A stretch of DNA of 64,000 nucleotides from Chamaelirium japonicum (lineage: Eukaryota > Streptophyta > Magnoliopsida > Liliales > Melanthiaceae). The stretch lies in assembly GCA_947650365.1 (NCBI GenBank), contig CANTAL010000144.1, positions 625,001-689,000 of the forward strand, written 5' to 3'. Positions 1 through 13,768 of this stretch are shown here, in pieces. Positions within the stretch are counted from its first letter, which is position 1. Each line of letters begins with the position of its first letter. Position numbers and translations under genes: made by a program. The notes beneath the pieces were generated by a model. It ran no database searches and had not been told where the DNA came from. It was given only the letters and a program-made list of their open reading frames with translations.

Positions 1-345
1 ATTCATACGATCCAATCTAATTCATTCGCACGAATTTATCCATTCTAATTCATTCGTACGATCCATTCTAATTCATTCGCACAATCCATTCTAATTCATT
101 CATAGGATCCATTCTAATTCTTTCGCACGATCCATTCTAATTCATTCGTACAATCTATTCTAATTCATTCGTACGATCCATTCTAATTCATTCGCACGAT
201 CCATTCTAATTCATTTGCATGAATGGATCCATTCTAATTTATTCGTACAATCCATTCTATTTCATTCGTACAATCCATTCTTACTCATTCGTATGATCCA
301 TTCTAATTCATTCACACGAATGTATCCACTCTAATTCATTCGTAT
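1..345 (+). repeat. Plus block 1
   Basis: The block begins inside the array at the window edge. It holds mostly 23-bp units, with one 28-bp unit near 306. Confidence 0.9.
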
Positions 346-692
346 GGATATATTCGTGAGAATGAATTAGAATGGATACATTCGTGCGGATGAATTAGAA
401 TGGGTCGTACGAATGAATTAGAATGGATCGTACGAATGAATTAGAATGGATCATACGAATGAAATAGACTGGATTGTACGAATGAATTAGAATGGATCGT
501 ACGAATGAATTAGAATGGATCGTGTGAAAGAATTAGAATGGATTGTATGAATGAATTAGAATGGATCGTATGAATGAATTAGAATGGATACATTCGTGCG
601 AATGAATTAGAATGGATCGTGCGAATGAAATAGAATGGATCGTACGAATGAATTAGAATGGATCGTACGAATGAATTAGAATAGATTGTGCG
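346..692 (-). repeat. Minus block 2
   Basis: Left junction is at cgtatggatatattcg. From 521 the block is duplicated at 3585. Confidence 0.9.
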
Positions 693-735
693 ACGAATGT
701 ATCCATTCTAGTTCATTCGTACGATCCATTCTAAT
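521..735. repeat. Segmental duplication B, copy 1
   Basis: Matches 3585-3799 at a constant offset of 3,064 bp, from cgtgtgaaag through the strand switch gattgtgcgacgaatgtatc. The only differences I see are substitutions. Confidence 0.9.
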
Positions 736-750
736 TCATTCATACGATCA
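693..750 (+). repeat. Plus block 3 (about two units)
   Basis: Left junction gattgtgcgacgaatgtatc is identical to the one opening the plus block at 3757. Confidence 0.9.
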
Positions 751-2996
751 TAGATCGTACGAAGGAATTAGAATGGATCATACGAATGAATTAGAATGAA
801 TGGATCGTACGAATGAATTAGAATGGATCGTATGAATGAATTAGAATGGATACATTCGTGCGAATGAATTAGAATGGATCGTACAAATGAGAAATAATGG
901 ATCGTACGAATGAAATAGAATGGATTGTACGAAGGAATTAGAATGGATCATACGAATGAAATAGAATGGATCGTACGAAAGAATTAGAATGGATCGTAGG
1001 AATGAATTAGAATGGATCGTACGAATAAATTAGAATGGATCGTACGAATGAAATAGAATGGATTGTACGAATGAATTAGAATGGATCGTACGAATGAATT
1101 AGCATGGATCGTGCTAATGAATTAGAATGGAACGTGCGAATGAATTAGAATGGATCGTAGAATGGATCGTATGAATGAATTAGATTGGATTGTATGAATG
1201 AATTAGAATGGATCATATGCATGAACTAGAATAGATCGTACGAAGGAATTAGAATGGATCGTACGAAGGAATTAGAATGAATACATTCGTGCGAATGAAT
1301 TAGAATGGATCGTACGAATAAATTAAAATGGATCGTACGAATGAATTAGAATGGATCGTACGAATGAAATAGAATGGATTGTATGAATGAATTAGAATGG
1401 ATCGTACGAATGAATTCATACATGTACGAATGAATTAGAATGGATACATTCGTGCGAATGAATTAGAATTAGAATGGATCGTGCGAATGAATTAGAATGG
1501 ATCGTATGAATGAATTAGAATGGATCGTGCGAATGAATTAGAATGGATACATTCGTGCGAATGAATTAGAATGGGTCATACGAATGAATTAGAATGGATC
1601 GTATGAATGAATTAGATTGGATCGTAAGAATGAATTAGAATGGATCGTGCGAATGAATTTGAATGGATCGTACGAATGAATTAAAATGGATCGTATGAAT
1701 GAATTAGAATGGATCGTATGAATAAATTAGAATGGATCGTAACAATGAATTAGAATGGATCGTACGTATGAATTAGAATGGATACATTCATGGGAATGAA
1801 TTAGAATGGATCGTACGAATGAATTAGAATTGATACATTCGTGCGAATGAATTAGAATGGATCGTATGAATGAATTAGAATGGATCGTGCGAATGAATTA
1901 GAATGGATCATACGAATGAATTAAAATGGATCGTATGAATGAATTAGAATGGATCGTATGAATGAATTAGAATGGATCGTATGAATCAATTAGAATGGAT
2001 CGTGCGAATGAATTAGAATGGATCGTACGAATGAATTAGAATGGATCGTATGAATGAATTAGAATGGATCATGCGAATGAATTAGAATGGATCGTATGAA
2101 TAAAATAGAATGGATCGTATGAATTAGAATGGATCGTACGAAGGAATTAGAATGGATCGTACGAATGAATTCATACATGTACGAATGAATTAGAATGGAT
2201 ACATTCGTGCAAAGAAATTAGAATTAGAATGGATCGTGCGAATGAATTAGAATGGATCGTATGAATGAATTAGAATAGATCGTACGAATGAATTAGAATG
2301 GATCGTATGAATGAATTAGAATGGATCGTGCGAATGAATTAGAATAGATCGTACAAATGAATTAGAATGATCTTGCGAATGAATTAGAATGGATCGTATG
2401 AATGAATTAGAATGGATCGTGCGAATGAAATTGAATGGATCGTACGAATGAATTAGTGTGGATTGTGCGAATGAATTAGAATGGATCGTACGAATGAATT
2501 AGAATAGATTGTGCGAATGAATTAGAATGAATCGTACGAATGAATTAGAATGGATCGTAATAATGGATCGTACGAATGAAATAGAATGGATCGTACGAAT
2601 GGATTAGAATTCATTCGTAAGAATGAAATATAATGGATCGTACGAAGGAATTAGAATGGATCGTACGAAGGAATTAGAATGGATCGTACGAATGAATTAG
2701 AATGGATACATTCGTGCAAAAGAATAAGAATGGATTGTATGAATGAATTAGAATGGATCGAATGAATGAATTAGAATGGATCGTGCGAATGAATTAGATA
2801 TGATCATATGAATGAATTAGATTGGATCGTATGAATGAATTAGAATGGATCGTGCGAATGAATTAAAATGGATCGTACGAATGAATTAGAATTGATCGTG
2901 TGAATGAATAAGAATGGATCGTACGAATGAATTAGAATGGGTTGTACGAAGGATATAAAATGGATCGTATGAATGAATTAGAATGGATACATTCGT
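751..2996 (-). repeat. Minus block 4
   Basis: Left junction is catacgatcatagatcgtac. This is the longest minus block. It carries two copies, 755 bp apart, of the odd string gaattcatacatg (1412 and 2167), each followed by the short duplication gaattagaattagaatgg. Confidence 0.92.
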
Positions 2997-3410
2997 ACAA
3001 TCCATTCTAATTCATTTGTATGATCCATTCTAATTCACTCATACGATCCATTCTAATTCATTCATATGATCCATTCTAATTCATTCGCACGAATGTTCAT
3101 ACAATCCATTCTAATTCATTCGCACGAATGTACGATCCATTCTTACTCGTTCGTACGATCCATTCTAATTCATTCGCACGAATGTATCCATTCTAATTCA
3201 TTCGTACGATCCATTCTAATTCATTCGCACGAATGTATCCATTCTAATTCATTCGTACGATCCATTCTAATTCATTCGCACAATCCATTCTAATTCATTC
3301 GTACGATCTATTCTTATTCATTCGTACGATCCATTCTAATTCATTCCTACAATCCATTCTAATTCTTTCGCACGATTCTTTCAAATTCATTCGTACGATC
3401 CATTCTAATT
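2997..3410 (+). repeat. Plus block 5
   Basis: Left junction is ggatacattcgtacaatcca. It has several 28-bp units (3128, 3176 and 3229 area). Confidence 0.9.
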
Positions 3411-3756
3411 GATCGTACGAAGGAATTAGAATGGATCGGATACATTCGTGCGAATGAATTAGAATGGATCATACGAAGGAATTAGAATGGATCGTACGAA
3501 GGAATTAGAATGGATCGTACGAAGGAATTAGAATGGATCGTGCGAATGAATTAGAATGGATCGTATGAATGAAATAGAATGGATCGTGTGAAAGAATTAG
3601 AATGGATTGTATGAATGAATTAGAATGGATCGTATGAATAAATTAGAATGGATACATTCGTGTGAATGAATTAGAATGGATCTTGCGAATGAAATAGAAT
3701 GGATCGTACGAATGAATTAGAATGGATCGTACGAATGAATTAGAATAGATTGTGCG
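3411..3756 (-). repeat. Minus block 6
   Basis: Left junction is cattctaattgatcgtacga. From 3585 it is a copy of 521 onward. Confidence 0.9.
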
Positions 3757-3799
3757 ACGAATGTATCCATTCAAATTCATTTGTACGATCCATTCGAAT
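3585..3799. repeat. Segmental duplication B, copy 2
   Basis: Copy of 521-735, including the strand switch. Confidence 0.9.
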
Positions 3800-3840
3800 T
3801 CATTCATACGATCCATTCTAATTCATTCATACAATCCATT
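3757..3840 (+). repeat. Plus block 7
   Basis: Left junction gattgtgcgacgaatgtatc is the second copy of the junction at 693. Confidence 0.9.
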
Positions 3841-3913
3841 ACGAATAAATTAGAAAGGATACATTCGTGCGAATGAATTAGAATGGATCATACGAATGAG
3901 TAAGATTGGATCG
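3841..3913 (-). repeat. Minus block 8
   Basis: Left junction is acaatccattacgaataaat, an abrupt cut in mid-unit. Confidence 0.88.
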
Positions 3914-6385
3914 TACGATCCATTCTAATTCATTTGCACGATCCATTCTAATTCATTCGCACGATTCATTCTAATTCATTCATACGATCTATTCTAATTC
4001 TTTCGCACGAATGTATCCTTTCTAATTCATTCGCACGAATGTATCCATTCTAATTGATTCGTACGATCCATTCTAATTCCTTCGTACGATTCATTCTAAT
4101 TCATTCATACGATCCATTCTAATTCATTCGTACGATCCATTCTAATTCATTCGCACGATCCATTCTAATTCATAAGTGCGATCCATTCTAATTCATTTGT
4201 ACGATCCATTCTAATTCATTCGTACGTTCCAGTCTAATTCATTAGCATGATCCATGCTAATTCATTCGTACGATCCATTCTAATTCATTCGCACGATCCA
4301 TTCTAATTCATTCGCATGAATGTATCCATTCTAATTCATTCGTACGATCCAATCTAATTCATTCGTACGATCCATTCTAATTCATTCATACGATCCATTC
4401 TAATTCATTCGTATGATCCATTCTAATTCATTCGCACGATCCATTCTAATTCATTCAAACGATCCATTCTAATTCATTCGCACGAATGTATCCATTCTAA
4501 TTCATTCATACGATCCATTCTAATTCATTCGCACGAATGTATCCATTCTAATTCCTTTGTACGATCTATTCTATTTCATTCGTACGATCCATTCTATTTC
4601 ATTCGTATGATCCCAAACGATCCATTCTTACTCATTCATACGATCCATTCTAATTCATTCGCACGATCTATTCTAATTCATTCATACGATCCATTCTAAT
4701 TCATTCATACGATCCATTCTAATTCATTCGTACGATCCATTCGAATTCATTCGCACGATCCATTCTAATTCATTCATACGATCCATTCTAATTCATTCGC
4801 ACGTATGTATCCATTCTAATTCATTCGTACGATCCATTCTAATTCATTTGGACGAATATATCCATTCTAATTCCTTCGTATGATCCATTCTAATTCATTC
4901 ATACAATCCATTCTAATTCATTCGCACAATCTATTCTAATTCATTCATACGATCCATTCTAATTCTTTCGCACGAATGGATCCATTCTAATTCATTCGTA
5001 CAATCCATTCTAATTCATTCGTACGGTCCATTCTAATTCATTCGTACGATCCATTCTAATTCATTCGTACGATCTATTCTAATCCATTCGTACGATCCAT
5101 TCTAATTCATTCGTACGATCCATTTTAATTCATTCATACAATCCATTCTAATTCATTTGCACGAATATATCTATTCTAATTCATTCGTACGATCCATTCT
5201 AATTCCTTCGTACGATCCATTCTAATTCCTTCGTACAATCTATTCTAATTCATTCGTATGATCCATTCTAATTCATTCGTACAATCCATTCTATTTCATT
5301 CGTACGATCCATTCATACTCATTCGTACGATCCATTCTAATTCATTCATATGATCCAATCTAATTCATTTGCACGAATATATCCATTCTAATTCATTCGT
5401 ACGATCCATTCTATTTCATTCGTACGATTGATTCTTACTCATTCGTATGATCCATTCTAATTCGTTCGTACGATCCATTCTAATTCATTCGTACGATCCA
5501 TTCTAATTCATTCGCACGATCAATTCTAATTCATTCATACAATCCATTCTAATTCATTCGCACGATCCATTCTAATTCATTCATACGATCCAATCTAATT
5601 CATTCATACGATCCATTCTAATTCATTCGTATGATCCATTCTAATTCCTTCGTACGATCCATTCTAATTCATTCCTATGATCCATTCTAATTCATTCGTA
5701 CGATCCATTCTAATTCTTTCGTACGATCCATTCTAATTCATTCGCACGATCCATTCTAATTCATTCGTACGATCCATTCTATTTCATTCGTACGATCCAT
5801 TCTTACTCGATCAATTCTAATTCATTAATACGATCCATTCTTACTCATTCATACGATCCATTCTAATTCATTCATATGATCTATTCTAATTCATTAATAT
5901 GATCCAATCTAATTCATTCATATGATCCATTCTAATTCCTTCGTACGATCCATTCTAATTCTTTCACACGATCCATTCTAATTCATTCGTACGATCCATT
6001 CTAATTCATTCGCACGATCCATTCTAATTCATTCATACGATCTATTCTTTTTCACTCGTACGATCCATTATTACGATCCATTCTAATTCATTCGCACGAT
6101 CCATTCTAATTCATTAATACGATCCATTCTAATTCATTCGTACGACGCACGATCTATTCTAATTCATTCATACAATCCAATCTAATTCATTCATACGTAT
6201 CCATTCTAATTCATTCGTACGATCCATTCTAATTCATTCATATGATCCATTCTAATTCATTCGTACGATCCATTCTAATTTATTTGTACGATCCATTCTA
6301 ATTCATTCGTACGATCCATTCTAATTCATTCATATGATCCATTCTAATTCATTCGCACGAATGTATCCATTCTAATTCATTCGTA
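3914..6385 (+). repeat. Plus block 9
   Basis: Left junction lies in the palindrome ggatcgtacgatcc. This is 2.47 kb without a switch. It includes the marker gtacgacgcacgatc near 6142 and the TTAGCATG/CATGCTAA pair near 4242. Confidence 0.92.
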
Positions 6386-6483
6386 CGAAGGAATTAGAAT
6401 GGATCGTACGAATGAATTAGAATGGATACATTCGTGCGAATGAATTAGAATGGATCATACGAATGAATTAGAATGGATTGTAC
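6386..6483 (-). repeat. Minus block 10
   Basis: Left junction attcattcgtacgaaggaat passes through CGTACG. About four units. Confidence 0.9.
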
Positions 6484-6707
6484 GAATGTATCCATTCTAA
6501 TTCATTCGTACGATCCATTCTAATTCCTTCGTACGATCCATTCTAAATCATTCAAACGATTCAATTTAATTCATTCATAGGATCCATTCTAATTCATTCG
6601 CACAATCTATTCTAATTCATTCGTACGATCCATTCTAATTCATTCGCACAATCTATTCTAATTCATTCATACGATCCATTCTAATTCATTCATACGATCC
6701 ATTCTAA
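6484..6707 (+). repeat. Plus block 11
   Basis: Left junction ggattgtacgaatgtatcc is one of three copies (also 25618 and 39860 areas). Confidence 0.9.
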
Positions 6708-6806
6708 CGTACGAATGAATTAGAATGGATCGTACGAAGGAATTAGAATGGATCGTACGAAGGAATTAGAATGGATCGTACGAATGAATTAGAATGGATA
6801 CATTCG
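6708..6806 (-). repeat. Minus block 12
   Basis: Left junction is cattctaacgtacgaatgaa. Confidence 0.9.
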
Positions 6807-6953
6807 TACAATCCATTCTAATTCATTCGTACGATCCATTCTAATTCATTCGCACGAATGTATCCATTCTAATTCATTCGTACGATCCATTCTAATTCCT
6901 TCGTACGATCCATTCTAATTCCTTCGTACGATCCATTCTAATTCATTCATACG
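6807..6953 (+). repeat. Plus block 13
   Basis: Left junction is acattcgtacaatccattc. Confidence 0.9.
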
Positions 6954-7123
6954 TTAGAATGGATCGTATGAATGAATTAGAATGGATCGTATGAATGAAT
7001 TAGAATAGATTGTGCGAATGAATTAGAATGGATCGTACGAATGAATTAGAATGGTGCGAATAAATTAGAATGGATCGTGTGAATGGATTAGAATGGATCG
7101 TACGAATGAATTAGAATGGATCG
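6954..7123 (-). repeat. Minus block 14
   Basis: Left junction is attcatacgttagaatggat. Confidence 0.9.
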
Positions 7124-7970
7124 CGTACAATCCATTCTATTTCATTCTTACGATCCATTCTTACTCATTAGCACGATCCATTCTAATTCATTCGTACAAT
7201 CCATTCTAATTCATTCGTACAATCCATTCTAATTCATTCGCACGATCCATTTTAATTCATTCGCACCATTCTAATTCATTCGCACAATCTATTCTAATTC
7301 ATTCGCATGATCCATTCTAATTCATTCATACGATCCATTCTAATTCATTCGCACGAATTTATCCATTCTAATTCATTCGTACGATCCATTCTATTTTATT
7401 CGTACGATCCATTCTTACTCATTCGTACGATCCATTCTAATTCATTTGCACGAATATATCCATTCTAATTAATTCGTACGATCCATTCTAATTCCTTCGT
7501 ACGATCCATTCTAATTCATTAATACGATCCAATCTAATTCATTCGTACAATCAATTCTAATTCATTATCACGATCCATTCTAATTCATTCGTACGATCCA
7601 TTCTAATTCATTCGCACAATCAATTCTAATTCATTCGTACGATCCATTCTAATTCATTAGCACGATCCATTCTAATTCATTCATACAATCCATTCTAATT
7701 CTTTCACACGATCCATTGCTAATTCATTCGCACGATTTATTCTAATTCATTAGCATGATCCATGCGAATTCATTCGCACGATCCATTCTAATTCATTCAT
7801 ACGATCCATTCTAATTCATTCATACGATCTATTCTAAATCTTTCGCACGAATGTATCCATTCTAATTCATTCATACGATCTAATCTAATTCATTCGTACG
7901 ATCCATTCTAATTCATTCGTACGATCCATTCTAATTCCTCATACGATCCATTCTAATTCATTCGCACGAA
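7124..7970 (+). repeat. Plus block 15
   Basis: Left junction is atggatcgcgtacaatccat. Confidence 0.9.
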
Positions 7971-8018
7971 TGGATCGTGTGAATGAGTAAGAATAAATCA
8001 TATGAATCTAATAGAATG
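7971..8018 (-). repeat. Minus block 16 (about two units)
   Basis: Left junction is ttcgcacgaatggatcgtgt. Units here are unusually degenerate (gaataaatcatatgaatc). Confidence 0.85.
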
Positions 8019-10546
8019 TACGATATATTCTAATTTATTCGTACGATCCATTCTAATTCATTCAGATGATCCATTCTAATTTATTCGCACGAATGTATCC
8101 ATTCTAATTCATTCGTACGATCCATTCTAATTCATTTGTACAATCTATTCAATTTCATTCGTACGATCCATTCTTACTCATTCGTATGATCCATTCTAAT
8201 TCATTCGTACGATCCATTCTAATTCCTTCGTACAAATGTATCCACTCTAATTCATTCGTACGAACCGTTCTAATTCATTCGCACGATTTATTCTAATTCC
8301 TTCATACGATCCATTCTAATTCTTTCGTACGATCCATTCTAATTCATTCATACGATCCATTCTAATTCATTCGTACGATCCATTCTAATTCATTCGTACG
8401 ATCCATTCTAATTCATTCGTACAATCCACTCTAATTCATTCGCATGATCCATTCGAATTCACTCATACGATTCATTCTAATTCATTCGTACGATCCATTC
8501 TAATTCATTCGTACGAATGTATCCTTTCTAATTCCTTCGTACGATCCATTCTAATTCCTTCGTACGAATCATTCTTGCTCATTCGTACGATCCATTCTTA
8601 CTCATTCGTACGATCCATTGTAATTCATTCGCACGAATGTATCCATTCTAATTCATTCGTACGATCCATTCTAATTCCTTCGTACGATCCATTCTAATTC
8701 CTTCGTACGATCCATTCTAATTCCTTTGTACGACCTATTATATTTCATTCGTATCGTAGGATCCATTCTAATTCATTCGCACGATCCATTCTAATTCATT
8801 CATACGATCCATTCTAATTCTTTTGTACGATCCATTCTAATTCATTCGCACAATCCATTCTAATTCACTAATACGATCCAATCTAATTCATTCATACGAT
8901 CCATTCTAATTCATTCGCACGATCTATTCTAATTCATTCATACGACCTATTCTAATTCATTCGTACGATCCATTCTAATTCATTCATACGATCCATTCTA
9001 ATTTCACACGATCCATTCTAATTCATTTGTATGATCCATTCTTATTCATTCCCATGAATGTATCCATTCTAATTCATACGTACGATCCATTCTAATTCAT
9101 TTATATGATCCAATCTAATTCATTCATACAATCCATTCTAATTCATTCGCACAAATTTATCCATTCTAATTCATTCGTACGATCCATTCTAATTCATTCG
9201 CACGATCCATTCCAATTCATTAATACGATCCAATCTAATTCATTCATACGATCCATTGTAATTCATTCGCACGAATGTATCCATTCTAATTCATTCGTAC
9301 GATCCATTCCAATTCATTCGCACAATCTATTCTAATTCATTCGTATGATCCATGCTAATTCATTCGTACGATCCATTATAATTCATTCGCACGATCCATT
9401 CTAATTCATTAACACGAATGTATCCATTCTAATTCATTCGTACGATCCATTCTAATTCATTCGTACAATCCATTCTATTTTATTCGTACGATCCATTTGT
9501 ATGATCCATTCTAATTCATTCGTACGATCCATTCTTACTCATTCGCACGATCCATTCTAATTTATTCACACGAATGTATCCATTCTAACTCATTCGTACG
9601 ATCCATTCTAATTCATTCGTACAATCCATTCTATTTTATTCGTACGATCCATTCTTACCATTCGTATGATCCATTGTAATTCATTCGCACGAATGTATCC
9701 ATTCTTATTCATTCGAACGATCCATTCTAATTCCTTCGTATGATCCATTCTAATTCATTCCCATGAATGTATCCATTCTAATTGATACGTACAATCCATT
9801 CTATTTCATTCGTTCGATCCATTCTTACTCATTCGTACGATCCATTCTAATTCATTCGCACGAATGTATCCACTCTAATTCATTCGTACGATCCATTCTA
9901 ATTCCTATGATCCATTCTAATTCATTCGTATGAATGTATCCATTCTAATTCATTCGTACGAATGTATCCATTCTAATTCATTCATAAGATCCATTCTAAT
10001 TCATTCGCACGATCCATTCGAATTCACTCATACGATCCATTCTAAGTCATTCATACGATCCATTATAATTCATTCGCACGATCCATTCTAATTCATTCAT
10101 ACGATCCATTCTAATTCATTCGTACGATCCATTCTAATTCATTCGCAGGATCCATTCTAATTCATTCATACGATCCATTCTAATTCATTCATACAATCTA
10201 TTCTAATTCATTCGCACAAATGTATCCATTCTAATTCATTCATATGATCCATTCTAATTCATTCGCACGAATGTATCCATTCTAATTCATTCGTACGATC
10301 TATTCTAATTCATTCATACGATCCATTCTAATTCATTCACACGATCCATTCTAATTCATTGATATGATCCAATTTATTTCATTCATACGATCCATTCTAA
10401 TTCATTCGTATGATCCATTCTAATTCATTCGTACGATCCATTCTAATTCATTCATACGATCCATTCTAATTCATTCGTACGATCCATTCTAATTCATTCG
10501 CACGATCCATTCTAATTCATTCATACGATCCAATCTAATTCCTTCG
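8019..10546 (+). repeat. Plus block 17, longest in the window
   Basis: Left junction is atagaatgtacgatatattc. It includes the marker tgtacgacctattatatttc near 8727 and a short form of the 226-bp higher-order core from about 9036. Confidence 0.92.
9036..9210 (+). repeat. Higher-order core, shortened plus copy
   Basis: Has cttattcattcccatgaatg, catttatatgatccaatc and gcacaaatttatcc in order, then departs from the core. Confidence 0.8.
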
Positions 10547-11611
10547 TACGAATGAATTAGAATAGATCGTACGAATCAATTAGAATGGATCGTACGAATG
10601 AATTAGAATGGATCGTACGAATGAATTAAAATGGATCGTGCGAATGAATTAGAATTGATCGTACGAATGAATTAGAAAGGATCGTGCGAACGAATTAGAA
10701 TGGATTGTATGAATGAATTAGAATGGATCGTGCGAATGAATTAGAATGGATCGTACGAATGAATTAGAATGGATCGTACGAATGAATTAGAATGGATACA
10801 ATCATGTGAATGAATTAGAATGGATCGTATGAATGAATTAGAATAGATTGTGCGATATGAGTGAATTCGGTACGAATGAATTAGAATGGATCGTACGAAG
10901 GAATTAGAGTGGATCGTACGAAGGAATTAGAATGGATCGTACGAATGAATTAGAATAGATTCTTTAAATGAATTAGAATGGATCGTATGAATGAATTAGA
11001 ATGGATTGTATGAATGAATTAGAATGGATCGTATGAATGAATTAGAAAGGATCGTGCGAATGAATTAGAATGGATCGTACGAATGAATTAGAATGGATCG
11101 TATGAATGAATTAGAATGGATCGTGCGAATGAATTAGAATGGATCGTACGAATGAATTAGAGTGGATACATTCGTGCGAATGAATTAGAATGGATCGTAC
11201 GAAAGAGTAAGAATGGATCGTACGAATGAAATAGAATGGATCGTACGTATCAATTAGAATGGATACATTCATGGGAATGAATTAGAATGGATCGTACGAA
11301 GAAATTAGAATGGATCGTACGAAGGAATTAGAATGGATCGTACGAATGAATTAGAATGGATACATTCGTGCAAAAGAATTAGAATGGATTGTATGATTGA
11401 ATTATAATGGATCTTAGAATGGATCGTACGAATGAGTAAGAATGGATCGTACAAATGAATTAGAATGGATCGTACAAATGAATTAGAATGGATTCATTCG
11501 TGCGAATGAATTAGAATGGATCGTGCGAATGAATTAGAATGGATCGTACAAATGAATTAGAATGGATACATTCGTGCGAATGAACTAGAATGGATCATAC
11601 GAATAAGTAAG
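10547..11611 (-). repeat. Minus block 18
   Basis: Left junction ttccttcgtacgaatgaatt lies in CGTACG. It holds the odd unit tgcgatatgagtgaattc near 10851, seen again near 57325 and 58707. Confidence 0.9.
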
Positions 11612-13397
11612 AATGTATCCAATCTAATTCATTCGTATGATCCATTCTAATTCATTCATACGATCCATTCTAATTCATTCGTACAATCCATTCTAATTAA
11701 TTCGCACGAATGTATGCATTCTAATTCATTCGTACGATCCATTGTAATTCATTCGCACGATCCATTCTAATTCATTCATACAATTCATTCTAATTCATTC
11801 GTACGATCCATTCTAATTCATTCGCACAATCTATTCTAATTCATTCATACGATCCATTCTAATTCATTCATACGATCCATTCTAATTCATTAATACGATC
11901 CATCTAATTCATTCATACGATCCATTCTAATTCCTTCGTACGATCCATTCTAATTCATATGATCCATTCTATTTCATTCATACGATCCATTCTAATTCAT
12001 TCGTACGATCCATTCTAATTCATTCACACGAATGTATCCATTCTAATTCATTCATACGATCCATTCTAATAAATTCATACGATCCATTCTAATTCATTCA
12101 TACGATCCATTCTAATTCATTCGTCAAATCCATTCTAATTCATTCGCACGAATGTATCCATTCTAATTCATTCGTACGATCCATTCTAATTCATTCGCAC
12201 GATCCATTCTAATTCATTCATACAATCCAGTCTAATTCTTTCACACGATCCATTCTAATTCATTCGTACGATCCATTCTATTTCATTCATATGATCCATT
12301 CAATTCATTCGTACGATCCATTCTAATTCTTTCGCACGATCCATTTTAATTGATTCGTACGATCCATTCTAATTCATTCGTACGATCCTCCCTAATTCAT
12401 TCGTACGATCCATTCTAATTCATTCGTACGATCCATTCTAATTCATTCGCACGATCCATTCTAATTCATTCATACGATCCATTCTAATTCATTCATACAA
12501 TCCATTCTAATTCATTCGTACGATCCATTCTAATTCATTCGCACAATCTATTCTAATTCATTCGTACGATCCAATCTAATTCCTTCGTACAATCCATTCT
12601 AATTCCTTCGTACGATCCATTCTATTTCATTCGTAGGATCCATTCTAATTCATTCGTATGATCCATTCTAATTCCTTCGTACGATCCATTCTAATTCATA
12701 CGATCCATTCTATTTCCTTCATACGATCCATTCTAATTCATTCACACGATCCATTCTAATTCATTCATACGATCCAATCTAATTCATTCATACGATCCAT
12801 TCTAATTCATTCGCACAATCTATTCTAATTCATTCATACGATCCATTCTAATTCATTCGTACGGTCCATTCTAATTCATGCGCACGATCCATTCTAATTC
12901 ATTCTAATCATTCGTATAATCCATTCTAATTCATTCGTATGTATCCATCCTATTCATTCGTACGATCCATTCTATTTCATTCGTACGATCCATTCTTACT
13001 CATTCATACGATCCATTCTAATTCATAAGTACGATCCATTCTAATTCATTTGCACGATCCATTCTAATTCATTCGTACGATCCATTCTAATTCATTTGCA
13101 CAATCTGTTCTATTTCATTCGTACGATCCATTCTAATTCATTCGTACGATCCATTCTAATTCATTCATACGATCCATTCTAAGTCATTCGTACGATCCAT
13201 TCTAATTCATTCGCACGATCCATTCTAATTCATAATTACAATCTATTCTAATTAATTCGTACGATCCATTCTAATTCATTCGTACAATCCATTCTATTTC
13301 ATTCGTACGATCCATTCTTACTCATTCGTACGATCCATTCTAATTCATTCGTATGATCCATTCTAAATCATTTGCACGAATGTATCCATCCATTGCA
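11612..13397 (+). repeat. Plus block 19
   Basis: Left junction is gtaagaatgtatccaatcta. Confidence 0.9.
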
Positions 13398-13710
13398 CGA
13401 ATGGATACATTCATGGGAATGAATTAGAATGGATTGTACGAATGAAATAGAATGGATCGTACGAATGAATTAGAATGGATACATTCGTGCGAATGAATTA
13501 GAATGGATTGTACGAATGAATTAGAATGAATACATTCGTGCGAATGAATTAGAATAGATTGTACGAATGAATTAGAATGGATCATACGAATGAATTAGAA
13601 TGGATTGTACGAAGGAATTAGAATGGATACATTCGTGCGAATGAATTAGAATGGATCGTACGAATGAATTAAAATAGATTGTGTGAATGAATTAGAATGG
13701 ATCATACGTA
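13398..13710 (-). repeat. Minus block 20
   Basis: Left junction catccattgcacgaatggat forms a hairpin: ATCCATT and AATGGAT around GCACG at 13388-13406. Confidence 0.9.
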
Positions 13711-13756
13711 GGAATGTATCCATTCTAATTCCTTCGTACGAATGGATCCATTCTAA
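13711..13756 (+). repeat. Plus block 21 (about two units)
   Basis: Left junction is catacgtaggaatgtatcca. It ends in a 24-bp perfect palindrome. Confidence 0.9.
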
Positions 13757-13768
13757 TTAGAATGGATC
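13745..13768. repeat. 24-bp perfect palindrome at a strand switch
   Basis: Arm GATCCATTCTAA and its reverse complement, no spacer, at the plus-to-minus switch. Confidence 0.95.

Noticed and set aside
3066-3293. 75-codon open frame, plus strand
   Set aside because: It is pure satellite in a plus block, with a 23-residue peptide period, and is open only because variant units remove the TAA.
9105-9335. 76-codon open frame, plus strand
   Set aside because: Same repeat peptide, inside the higher-order core copy. No start context or unique sequence.
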